From: Lachnospiraceae bacterium
GTDB taxonomy: Bacteria > Bacillota > Clostridia > Lachnospirales > Lachnospiraceae
Direction: 5' to 3'
DNA length: 64,000 nt
Assembly (NCBI GenBank): GCA_022769665.1
Contig: JALEIR010000032.1
Location: forward strand, 1 to 64,000
Position numbers and translations under genes: made by a program. Below are positions 1 through 7,975 of the stretch, piece after piece; positions within the stretch are counted from its first letter, which is position 1, and the number at the start of each line of letters is the position of its first letter. Below the pieces are notes generated by a model, which worked only from the letters and a program-made list of their open reading frames with translations, had not been told where the DNA came from and made no database searches.

Positions 1-50
1 CTGTAAATCTGCTGCAAATTGCTTCGGTGGTTCGAATCCACCTCCATCCA
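1..50 (+). tRNA. tRNA-Tyr (GTA), 5' end outside window
   Basis: The window opens inside a tRNA. The anticodon loop reads CTGTAAA, so the anticodon is GTA (Tyr). It is followed by a long class II variable arm, a T arm (GGTGG, TTCGAAT, CCACC) and the 3' acceptor strand TCCATCC plus discriminator A. The long variable arm together with GTA fits bacterial tRNA-Tyr. CCA is not encoded. Confidence 0.85.
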
Positions 51-106
51 TTTGCTTTAGGTAAATATTTTTCCAATATAAAGCATATGATGTATAAATT
101 AAATAT

Positions 107-180
107 CGCGGGGTGGAGCAGTCTGGAAGCTCGTCGGGCTCATAACCCGAAGGTCATAGGTTCAAATCCTGTCCCCGCTA
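107..180 (+). tRNA. initiator tRNA-fMet (CAT)
   Basis: The 74-nt cloverleaf has a CTCATAA anticodon loop. Two hallmarks mark it as the initiator rather than an elongator: three consecutive G:C pairs (GGG/CCC) next to the anticodon loop, and no Watson-Crick pair at the top of the acceptor stem (C1 facing T72). CCA is not encoded. It lies between tRNA-Tyr and tRNA-Phe. Confidence 0.93.
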
Positions 181-219
181 CTCAAGACTTATAGAGGTAA
201 TACCTTTATAAGTCTTTAT

Positions 220-292
<73 letters not shown>

Positions 293-354
293 TTTTTTAT
301 TGGCATTAAGAGCCTTAATTTAAGACTTTTAGTGCTATTTTTTTGCATAAAGCC

Positions 355-364
355 ATGCTATAAT
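355..364 (+). promoter_or_regulatory. extended -10 promoter for the L,D-transpeptidase gene
   Basis: TATAAT at 359-364 preceded by TG at 356-357 gives an extended -10 element. No good -35 lies 16-18 bp upstream (TATTTT), which is tolerated for extended -10 promoters. It sits 45 bp before the chosen start codon at 410. Confidence 0.55.
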
Positions 365-409
365 AACTATGTATGTGTAAAAATTGAGAACTACTGGCGG
401 AGAAGAATT

Positions 410-2245
410 ATGGAAAAGAAACAAGCAGAAGAAACAATAAATAATAATAAGATTGAATATGATAACAATGAAACAAAGAAGGCAGAAGTAAAAGAAGAAA
501 CAAAAGAAATAGAAGTAAAGGAAGAAACAAAAGAAACAGAAATAAAAGAAGAAACAGAAGAAAAAAAGGAAGTACAAGTTAAAAAAGACGATAAAAATGA
601 AGCCCTGAAAAGTGAAGCTCTGAAAAATGAAGACTACAAAAGTGAAGACCCCAAAAGTGAAAACGAAAAAGCAGGCGAAGTAAAACCCATGGAAACAGAG
701 AATCGAAAAGGCAAAAGTAAGAAAATTTTAATTGGGATAATTATTGGTATAGTAATTGTCGCTGCTTTTGCTTATTTAGGCGTGACATTATTTTATCGGA
801 ATCATTTTTTCCCCAATACATTAATTGATGGAATTTCCTGCGATAATATGAATGTTGAAACTGTGGTTCCCTTGATAGATGCGCAGATTTACAAATATGA
901 ATTAACGGTTACGGGAAGAAATTATAAAACTGGAAAATCAGGAGAAGTTCTTGGAAGAATTGATGCTAACGATATAGAATTGTCTTTTCAGGATACAAAA
1001 GGAGCAGTTGAAACAGTAATGGACAGTCAGAATGAGTTCCTTTGGCCAATGGTATATTTACAAAAGATTAAACACAGTTATTCTTTATCCCAGGGAATCG
1101 TTTTTAACGAGGATAAATTAAAAAAGACAGTGGAAAGCTGGGAATCATGTATAGAGGAAAACATGATACATCCTAAAGACGCATATATCAGCGAATACAT
1201 AGAAGAAAAAAAAGGATATGAGGTCATTCCGGAAACTGTCGGCACAGAACTAAATGTTGTGAAAGTACTGGAAAATATTGAAGTAAAACTGCATGCCCAT
1301 GAGACGACAATTGATTTAGAGGATACCGGATGTTATACGGAAGCAAATGTGAAGCATGACGATGAGAAATTGAACAGTGCGGTAGAAACGGCAAACAGTT
1401 GGCTGAAAACAAACATTGTTTATGACTGGAACGGAAATGAAGTTATTTTGGATGCAGACACAATAAAGGAATGGATTCAGGTGCAACCGGAAGAGGTTAC
1501 ATTGGATGAAGAAGCAGTGTCCCGATTTGTAAAAGAACAGGCATATAAATTTGATACATACGGAAAATCGAAATACTTTAAAACAACGCTTGGAATCGAG
1601 ATGAAGCTTAACAGCCCCAATTATGGATGGAAAACTGATACAGAGACTGAGACAGAAGAATTGATTCAGATGATATATCAGGGAAGCCAGGTTAAGAAAG
1701 AACCGGTGTATAGTATAAAAGCAAAGAATAAGGGGATAAATGATGTAGGAAATTCTTATATTGAAGCAGATTTAACCCATCAGCATCTGTATGTTTATCA
1801 GAACGGAGAGATTGTATTCGAGACAGATGTAGTTTCGGGGAAAATGAATTCTACACCAGGCAGTGTTACTCCTGCAGGTATTTTCGGATTGACTTATAAG
1901 ACAACGAATGCCGTTCTGCGAGGATCAGACTATGAGACACCGGTAAGCTATTGGATGCCTTTTTATGGAAATTATGGTATGCATGATGCAACCTGGAGAG
2001 TAAACTTCGGAGGAACAATTTATCAGGAGCACGGTTCCCATGGTTGTATTAATCTTCCGTTGGATTCAGCAGCAACAATTTACAACTATGTATCTACAGG
2101 TTTCCCAATAGTTTGTTATTATTACGAAGTAGATCCGCTGGAAGCACAGACACCAACTGAAACGCTGACCGAGGAGGAACTGCTGAGACAGCAGGAACCT
2201 ACCTTGAGTGGACGTGCAGAACAGGCTCAAAATCAGGAAGGGTAA
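410..2245 (+). CDS. membrane-anchored L,D-transpeptidase (YkuD) with peptidoglycan-binding region
   Basis: Likely cross-links peptidoglycan through 3-3 bonds or attaches molecules to the wall. Of the 611 residues, about 1-100 are very rich in K and E with near-repeats (KEE.KE), then one membrane segment at about 103-127 (ILIGIIIGIVIVAAFAYLG). The extracellular part has a region resembling the PG_binding_4 domain, then the YkuD catalytic domain at about 450-585 with the active-site motif HGSHGCIN near 540-548. The ATG at 410 is chosen because GGCGGAG precedes it and the longer frame starts inside tRNA-Phe. The HD-domain gene starts one base after its stop, so the two are probably co-transcribed. 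Confidence 0.9.
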   Translation: MEKKQAEETINNNKIEYDNNETKKAEVKEETKEIEVKEETKETEIKEETEEKKEVQVKKDDKNEALKSEALKNEDYKSEDPKSENEKAGEVKPMETENRKGKSKKILIGIIIGIVIVAAFAYLGVTLFYRNHFFPNTLIDGISCDNMNVETVVPLIDAQIYKYELTVTGRNYKTGKSGEVLGRIDANDIELSFQDTKGAVETVMDSQNEFLWPMVYLQKIKHSYSLSQGIVFNEDKLKKTVESWESCIEENMIHPKDAYISEYIEEKKGYEVIPETVGTELNVVKVLENIEVKLHAHETTIDLEDTGCYTEANVKHDDEKLNSAVETANSWLKTNIVYDWNGNEVILDADTIKEWIQVQPEEVTLDEEAVSRFVKEQAYKFDTYGKSKYFKTTLGIEMKLNSPNYGWKTDTETETEELIQMIYQGSQVKKEPVYSIKAKNKGINDVGNSYIEADLTHQHLYVYQNGEIVFETDVVSGKMNSTPGSVTPAGIFGLTYKTTNAVLRGSDYETPVSYWMPFYGNYGMHDATWRVNFGGTIYQEHGSHGCINLPLDSAATIYNYVSTGFPIVCYYYEVDPLEAQTPTETLTEEELLRQQEPTLSGRAEQAQNQEG

Positions 2246-2809
2246 ATGATGAAAACTAGTGTGCGCAGACAACGCTCCGGTCGAAAGGCTCAGCTTTGGC
2301 AAAAAAAGCTGGAGCGTTATCGTACAATTCAAAGACAGATAGAGAAGTCAGCTCCGGATATTTTACAGTCACGTAATTTTCGCAGGACCAAGGAATACCT
2401 TCAGCATGGCAATATGACTGTTAACAGTCATGTGATGAATGTAGCAAGATACAGTATTGCCTTGAGTGACATGCTTCATATCTGTTGTAACAGAAGAGAA
2501 CTTATCAGGGGCGCTTTACTTCATGATTATTTTCTGTATGACTGGCACATGCCCGATGTAAAGAATCCACATCGGTTGCACGGCTTCTATCATCCGGGGA
2601 CTGCACTGCGGAATGCTTCTCGTGAATATAAGCTGACTGACAGAGAAAAGGACATTATTCAGAAACATATGTGGCCGCTTACCATTGTACCGCCTATGTA
2701 CAGGGAAGCATGGATTGTGACAATGGCAGACAAGTGGTGCTCTTTGATGGAGACCTTGCATATGCACAGGGGCCATGGTGTAATTTTACAGAAACTGAGG
2801 AAGGATTAA
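2246..2809 (+). CDS. HD-domain protein (putative metal-dependent phosphohydrolase)
   Basis: 187 residues. A single HD superfamily domain is visible: an upstream His in the NSHVMNVAR segment (about 56), the HD pair in LLHDYF (about 92-93), a later His in QKHMWPL, and an Asp in MADKWCS. These positions match the metal ligands of HD phosphohydrolases, whose substrates are usually nucleotides or phosphate esters; the substrate here cannot be told. The start ATGATG directly follows the stop of the L,D-transpeptidase, whose end carries the ribosome site GGAAGGG. The decarboxylase gene starts one base after its stop, so it sits in a tight operon. Confidence 0.8.
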   Translation: MMKTSVRRQRSGRKAQLWQKKLERYRTIQRQIEKSAPDILQSRNFRRTKEYLQHGNMTVNSHVMNVARYSIALSDMLHICCNRRELIRGALLHDYFLYDWHMPDVKNPHRLHGFYHPGTALRNASREYKLTDREKDIIQKHMWPLTIVPPMYREAWIVTMADKWCSLMETLHMHRGHGVILQKLRKD

Positions 2810-2810
2810 T

Positions 2811-4262
2811 TTGGAACATCTATTTGATAAGCTGGAACGTTATGGAAACAGCGATATTTATCCCTATCATATGCCCGGACATAAACGACAAGTTTTCGGT
2901 GAACTTCCAAAGGAGTTTTTTCAAAGGGATATTACAGAGATAGATGGCTTTGACAATTTGCATCAGCCGGAAGGTATATTGCTGGAATTGCAGGACAGAG
3001 CTGCAGCTCTTTGTGGTGCGGAGGAAAGCTTTTATCTTGTCAACGGAAGTACGGGAGGAATTTTGAGTGCTGTCAGTGCTGCAGTACCTTTCGGGGGACA
3101 TATACTGATGACGCGAAATTGCCATAAATCAGCATATCATGCCGCATATCTGAGAAAACTGAAAATATCTTATCTGTATCCTGATGTTTTGCAGGATTAT
3201 GATATATATGAAGCGGTAACACCTGCTCAAGTGTGTCTTGCATTGGAAAAGGAAAAAGATATTGACGCGGTACTTGTGGTATCGCCTACTTATGAAGGAA
3301 GAATCGCGAATATCCGGGAAATAGCAGCGGTTGTACATGAGAAGGGCATTCCGTTGATTGTGGACGAAGCGCATGGAGCGCATCTGGGTCTGAACAGTTT
3401 GATACATGAGAACAGCTGTCGCGCCGGAGCGGATATTGTGATTCAGAGTACGCATAAGACGCTGCCTGCTTTGACCCAAACGGCATTGCTGCATGTAAAC
3501 GGAAACAGGATAAACAGGGAGTTATTGAAGCGCTTTTTGCATATTTATCAAACCAGCAGTCCATCCTATCTTTTGATGGCAAGTATCGACAATGCACTGT
3601 CTTTCGTGGAACGGAAAGGGAGTGAAGCCTTTGGGGAATTGGTAAGGCAATACGGTGAAATGCAAAAAAGACTGTCTCACTGCCGACACTTGAGCTTCCT
3701 ACAGCCCGATGAAGAAAAGCAGGATATCGGAAAACTTGTTATTTCTACAAAATATACAGATATTACCGGCAAACAACTCTATGATATTTTGTTGGAAAAA
3801 TATCATCTTCAGATGGAAATGGCTACGGAGAGTTACACTTTGGCTATGTTTACCATAGGAGACAGCAGTCCGGGTTATGAACGGTTGACCGGTGCTCTTT
3901 TGGAGATAGATGAGAAACTGTTTTCGAAAGTAAAAGCGGAGACGGACAAAGAAATAGATGATTTTGTTATAACCGAAGATAAAAGTGCGGAGGATGCATT
4001 GCCGTTATCGGAAGCATGGGATGCTGAAACAGAAGAAATTCCTTTGGATGAAGCGGCAGGAAGATATGTGGGAGAGTTTGTAAATCTATATCCTCCGGGG
4101 GTGCCGGTTCTTGTACCGGGGGAAAGAATGTCAGAAAAACTGGCCCGGAGAATTGTCGTCTGGTTGAAGCAGGGTTTGACGGTTCAGGGAATAAAAATAC
4201 GAAAGGACGAATACCTGATTCAGGTATTGAAGGTGGTACATGGAAAACAGAGTTTGGAATAA
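2811..4262 (+). CDS. Orn/Lys/Arg decarboxylase-family PLP enzyme
   Basis: 483 residues, the length of the short Firmicute SpeA/YaaO-like group rather than the 700-residue inducible enzymes. The large domain shows the fold-type I pattern: GSTGG near 80, DEAHGAHLG near 185-193 and the PLP-lysine motif STHKTLPAL near 213-221. A C-terminal segment (about 380-483) matches the Orn/Arg decarboxylase C domain (YPPGVPVLVPGE). The family makes polyamine precursors; arginine versus lysine or ornithine cannot be decided. The start is TTG, placed one base after the HD gene's stop with AGGAAGG about 7 bases upstream; no ATG fits. Confidence 0.85.
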   Translation: MEHLFDKLERYGNSDIYPYHMPGHKRQVFGELPKEFFQRDITEIDGFDNLHQPEGILLELQDRAAALCGAEESFYLVNGSTGGILSAVSAAVPFGGHILMTRNCHKSAYHAAYLRKLKISYLYPDVLQDYDIYEAVTPAQVCLALEKEKDIDAVLVVSPTYEGRIANIREIAAVVHEKGIPLIVDEAHGAHLGLNSLIHENSCRAGADIVIQSTHKTLPALTQTALLHVNGNRINRELLKRFLHIYQTSSPSYLLMASIDNALSFVERKGSEAFGELVRQYGEMQKRLSHCRHLSFLQPDEEKQDIGKLVISTKYTDITGKQLYDILLEKYHLQMEMATESYTLAMFTIGDSSPGYERLTGALLEIDEKLFSKVKAETDKEIDDFVITEDKSAEDALPLSEAWDAETEEIPLDEAAGRYVGEFVNLYPPGVPVLVPGERMSEKLARRIVVWLKQGLTVQGIKIRKDEYLIQVLKVVHGKQSLE

Positions 4263-4287
4263 AAGTGGATATGAAAAGGAAAATTAT

Positions 4288-5703
4288 ATGAGAAAAACAA
4301 AAATCGTTTGTACAATCGGACCTGCAAGTGAGTCTGAGGAACGTTTGAAGGAATTGATGCTGGCGGGAATGAATGTGGCGAGATTCAATTTTTCACATGG
4401 AACCCATGAGGAACAGAAGGTAAAGTTCCAGCGGGTATTAAAGGTTAGAGAGGAGTTGGGACTTCCCGTAGCGACTCTCTTAGATACCAAGGGACCGGAG
4501 ATTCGTCTTCGCGACTTTGAAGGCGGTAAGGCGGAACTGATTGCAGGAAATCAATTCATTTTGACTACCGAAGAGGTAATGGGAACTGCCGAAAGAGCCA
4601 CTATTTCCTATAAAAATTTAAAAAATGACATAGCTGTCGGAACCACTATCCTGATTGATGACGGTTTGATTGAAATGTATGTGGAGAAAATCCGGGGGGA
4701 GGAAATTGTCTGTCGTGTGGTTAACGGCGGTTTTGTATCCAACCACAAGGGTGTCAATGTGCCGGGAGCCGTTCTGTCCATGCCCTATATCAGCGATGTC
4801 GACAGGGAAGATATCTTATTTGGTATCGAGATGGGCTATGAGTTTATCGCAGCTTCCTTTGCAAGATGTAAAGAGGATATCATGGAACTGAGGGAAATCC
4901 TCAAGAGCCACGGAAGCGACATGAAAATTATTGCCAAAATTGAAAACATGCAGGGAATACAAAATCTGGAAGAAATTTTAGCAGTTTCTGACGGTGTCAT
5001 GGTAGCAAGAGGGGACATGGGCGTGGAAATTCCGTTGGAGGAGGTCCCGGTGCTTCAGAAAAAGATGATTAAGCTTGCCAATGCCCAGGGGAAGCACGTA
5101 ATTACCGCAACACAGATGCTGGAGTCCATGATTAAAAATCCCCGACCTACCAGAGCGGAAGCCACGGACATTGCTAATGCAATTTATGACGGAACCACGG
5201 CGATTATGCTCTCCGGAGAAAGCGCAGCGGGAAAATATCCTGTGGAAGCGGTAAAGACTATGGCGAGAATCGCGGAAAGTGCCGAAAAAGATATTGATTA
5301 TCGTTCCAGAATGCGCCGGAACGATGACGGAGATAAGAAAGAAATTACAAATGCCATTGCTTATGCAGCATGTTCGGCTGCAATGGATTTGGAGGCAGCA
5401 GCAATTATTACGGTTACAATGTCCGGTTTTACGGCAGGAGCGATTTCCAGATTCAAACCTAAATGTCCGATTATCGGTTGTACCATCAATGAAAGAGTGT
5501 ACAGACAACTGAATTTACAATGGGGTGTAAGTCCCTTGATGATTAAGAGGGAGAACAATACGGATGAGCTGTTTGCAAATGCCGTAACCGAGGCTAAAAA
5601 GGCGGGCTATGTGAAGACCGGGGATACCGTGGTAATAACGGCAGGAGTGCCTTTGGGCACTGTCGGAACAACAAATATGATTCATGTGGTAGAGGTAAAC
5701 TAA
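4288..5703 (+). CDS. pyk: pyruvate kinase
   Basis: Catalyses phosphoenolpyruvate + ADP to pyruvate + ATP, the last step of glycolysis. The 471-residue protein starts MRKTKIVCTIGPAS, the typical N-terminus, and contains NFSHG, the B-domain, KIENMQG (catalytic Lys), ARGDMGVE and the MLSGESAAGKYP segment. It lacks the extra C-terminal PEP-utiliser domain found in Bacillus enzymes. The ATG at 4288 is chosen over an in-frame upstream codon at 4240 because AAAAGGA precedes it and the protein then begins at the family N-terminus. It follows the decarboxylase by 25 bp. Confidence 0.97.
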   Translation: MRKTKIVCTIGPASESEERLKELMLAGMNVARFNFSHGTHEEQKVKFQRVLKVREELGLPVATLLDTKGPEIRLRDFEGGKAELIAGNQFILTTEEVMGTAERATISYKNLKNDIAVGTTILIDDGLIEMYVEKIRGEEIVCRVVNGGFVSNHKGVNVPGAVLSMPYISDVDREDILFGIEMGYEFIAASFARCKEDIMELREILKSHGSDMKIIAKIENMQGIQNLEEILAVSDGVMVARGDMGVEIPLEEVPVLQKKMIKLANAQGKHVITATQMLESMIKNPRPTRAEATDIANAIYDGTTAIMLSGESAAGKYPVEAVKTMARIAESAEKDIDYRSRMRRNDDGDKKEITNAIAYAACSAAMDLEAAAIITVTMSGFTAGAISRFKPKCPIIGCTINERVYRQLNLQWGVSPLMIKRENNTDELFANAVTEAKKAGYVKTGDTVVITAGVPLGTVGTTNMIHVVEVN

Positions 5704-5707
5704 GCTG

Positions 5708-6298
5708 ATGGGGAAGATTATTTGTCTTATGGGGAAAAGCTCCACGGGTAAAGACACGATTTTCAAACGTCTGTTGGAGGATGACACTTTGGAACTGAAA
5801 ACCATTGTGCCTTATACTACCAGACCGATTCGGGTGGGAGAGAGAGACGGGGTAGAATATTTTTTTACCGATGAAGAAGGATTTCAACGTCTGAAGGACC
5901 GGGGAAAAATTATCGAAGCGCGGGAATATCATACCTTTCATGGCTTATGGAGATATTTTACAGTGGATGACGGACAGATAGAGCCGGAGTACAGCTATAT
6001 CATGATAAGTACGTTGGAGGCATACCGCCATCTGCAGGTTTATTTCGGAGCAGACAGAATTGTTCCGGTTTTGATAGAATTGGATGACGGAATCCGGTTG
6101 CAGAGAGCTTTAAATCGGGAATTGAAACAGGAGAATCCCAAATACGAGGAAATGTGCCGCAGATTTTTGGCGGACAGTGCAGATTTTTCAGAAGAAAAAA
6201 TCGTAGAGTGCGGCATCAAAAGGCGGTTTGTAAATGACGAACTGGAACGATGTCTGGAAGAAATAAAGCGTTACATAAAGGAAACGTTACGAAACTGA
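5708..6298 (+). CDS. guanylate kinase-like protein
   Basis: 196 residues. The P-loop GKSSTGKDT at about 9-17 and the GMP-binding TTRP.R.GE..G..Y.F segment at about 38-55 match guanylate kinase (GMP + ATP to GDP + ADP). The P-loop ends in KD rather than KS/KT. The lid region is diverged, and the usual Lachnospiraceae gmk lies elsewhere next to rpoZ, so this may be a second, specialised nucleoside-monophosphate kinase. It starts 4 bp after pyruvate kinase and just before yaaR, at the position where tmk sits in the Bacillus yaaQ-yaaR-holB block. Confidence 0.75.
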   Translation: MGKIICLMGKSSTGKDTIFKRLLEDDTLELKTIVPYTTRPIRVGERDGVEYFFTDEEGFQRLKDRGKIIEAREYHTFHGLWRYFTVDDGQIEPEYSYIMISTLEAYRHLQVYFGADRIVPVLIELDDGIRLQRALNRELKQENPKYEEMCRRFLADSADFSEEKIVECGIKRRFVNDELERCLEEIKRYIKETLRN

Positions 6299-6319
6299 TA
6301 GCGGAAGGAGGGCAGGCAT

Positions 6320-6760
6320 ATGGATATTAAAGTGAATCAGGTGAATCAGGCGGCTCCTGCTGAACAGATACAGAGCACTCCACCGTCAGACGGTACTTTT
6401 AAATTCATGCTTGCCAGTCACATTGAGGAGGCAGAACTGCAGACCAGGCTTCAGGGACTCATGGAGGAGATTACCATGCAGGGCGAGAAGCTGGCAAAGC
6501 GTCGTGACGTAAAGGATATGAAGCATTACCGCGGATTGATAAAGGATTTTTTGAATGAAGTAGTGACCCATTCCCATTCATTTTCCAGGGAGAACTTTCT
6601 GGACAGAAGGGGCAGACACAGAGTTTACGGCATCATCCGACTGGTGGACGAGAACCTGGATCAGCTGGCTCAGGAATTGATGAAGGATGAGAAGGATAAT
6701 CTGGCAATTCTGAATAAAATCGGGGAGATCAGAGGTTTGCTGCTGGATATTTTCACATGA
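6320..6760 (+). CDS. yaaR: YaaR family protein (DUF327)
   Basis: 146 residues, helical, with the family pattern [34 protein letters not shown] in its second half (about residues 90-125). The biochemical role of YaaR is unknown. Its place directly before holB and ricT is conserved in Firmicutes, which supports the call. The start ATG has GGAAGGAGGG upstream. Confidence 0.85.
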   Translation: MDIKVNQVNQAAPAEQIQSTPPSDGTFKFMLASHIEEAELQTRLQGLMEEITMQGEKLAKRRDVKDMKHYRGLIKDFLNEVVTHSHSFSRENFLDRRGRHRVYGIIRLVDENLDQLAQELMKDEKDNLAILNKIGEIRGLLLDIFT

Positions 6761-6819
6761 TTAGTGTATTGCAGCAGGGATAGCAAAGAGCAGCTACAAA
6801 AGACAGGAGGGTAGTTCTT

Positions 6820-7812
6820 ATGGCAAAATTTCAGGATATCATCGGACAGGAGCAGATAAAGGAACATCTGCAAAATGCCATTGCTGCGGGAAAGGTTTCC
6901 CACGCATATATCATAAACGGAGAAAAATCTTCGGGCAAGGAATTTATTGCAAAGGTGTTTGCCATGGCATTGCAATGCGAAAAGAAGGAAGCAGAGCCCT
7001 GCCAGGAATGTCATTCCTGCAAACAAGCATTGTCTGACAATCATCCGGACATTATCCGCGTGACTCATGAGAAACCCAACACAATCAGTGTAGACGACAT
7101 CCGCGCTCAGGTCAACAATGATGTGGCAATCAAGCCCTACAGCGGTTCATATAAGATTTACATCATTAATGAAGCGGAGAAGATGACTCCTCAGGCACAG
7201 AACGCCATTTTAAAAACCCTGGAGGAACCGCCGGAGTATGCAGTGATTCTGCTTCTTACTACCAACGTAAATTCACTGTTGCCCACCATTCTAAGCCGTT
7301 GTGTTGTGCTGAATATGAAGCCGGTAGCAGATGAACTGGTGAGAAAATACCTGATGGAGCAGCTACAGGTTCCGGATTATAAGGCAGAAGTCTGTGTTGC
7401 TTTTGCAAGGGGAAATATCGGAAAAGCCAAGGCACTGGCATCCAGCGAAGATTTTGAAAATGTAAAAGCAGAGGCACTTTCTTTATTGAAATACATAAAG
7501 GACATGGAACTGAGTGAAATTATTGCAGCAATTAAAAGGATTACGGAGTACAAACTGGAAATCAATGATTATTTGGATATTTGTGCCATCTGGTATCGGG
7601 ATGTACTTCTTTTTAAGGCTACAAATGATGTAAATCATCTGGTATTCCGGGAGGAGATACAGTCTCTTCGAAAAATTGCTCAGCGCAGCAGCTACGAAGG
7701 CATAGAGAAAATTATTGAAGCACTGGATACAGCCAAGCACAGACTGGATGCGAATGTGAATTTTGAGCTTACTATGGAGCTCCTGATGTTGACCATTCAG
7801 GAGAACGGATAA
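6820..7812 (+). CDS. holB: DNA polymerase III delta' subunit
   Basis: Part of the clamp loader that places the sliding clamp on DNA. The 330 residues show the N-terminal AAA+ ATPase-like domain: DIIGQE at the start, a degenerate P-loop GEKSSGKE near 32-39, the four-cysteine zinc module (C..8..C..2..C..2..C, about 55-70), the NEAEKM Walker B region and the TILSRC sensor 1/SRC motif near 155. AGGAGGG precedes the ATG. Neighbours yaaR and ricT are in the standard order. Confidence 0.93.
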   Translation: MAKFQDIIGQEQIKEHLQNAIAAGKVSHAYIINGEKSSGKEFIAKVFAMALQCEKKEAEPCQECHSCKQALSDNHPDIIRVTHEKPNTISVDDIRAQVNNDVAIKPYSGSYKIYIINEAEKMTPQAQNAILKTLEEPPEYAVILLLTTNVNSLLPTILSRCVVLNMKPVADELVRKYLMEQLQVPDYKAEVCVAFARGNIGKAKALASSEDFENVKAEALSLLKYIKDMELSEIIAAIKRITEYKLEINDYLDICAIWYRDVLLFKATNDVNHLVFREEIQSLRKIAQRSSYEGIEKIIEALDTAKHRLDANVNFELTMELLMLTIQENG

Positions 7813-7862
7813 CAGAGACATGTACAAAACGATTCAGAGGAAATGTAACAGTGGCATTTTTA

Positions 7863-7975
7863 TTTTATTTATGTTAAAATAGCAGTTGTGGCATCATTTA
7901 TATGCCGCAGCTGCTGTTTGTTTACGCGGATAATCCGCATGTTTATGAGGCGCAAGACGCCGGTGAGGTGAATAG
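7863..7975 (+). promoter_or_regulatory. structured leader upstream of ricT
   Basis: The gap between holB and ricT contains a possible promoter (TGGCAT at 7851-7856, 17 bp, TAAAAT at 7874-7879) followed by three hairpins: a long one built on GCAG..GTGGCAT / ATGCCGC..CTGC, one on GCGGAT / ATCCGC, and a small one on GGCG / CGCC just before the ribosome site GGTGAGGTG. No T-run follows, so these are not obvious terminators. It could simply stabilise the message. Confidence 0.4.
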
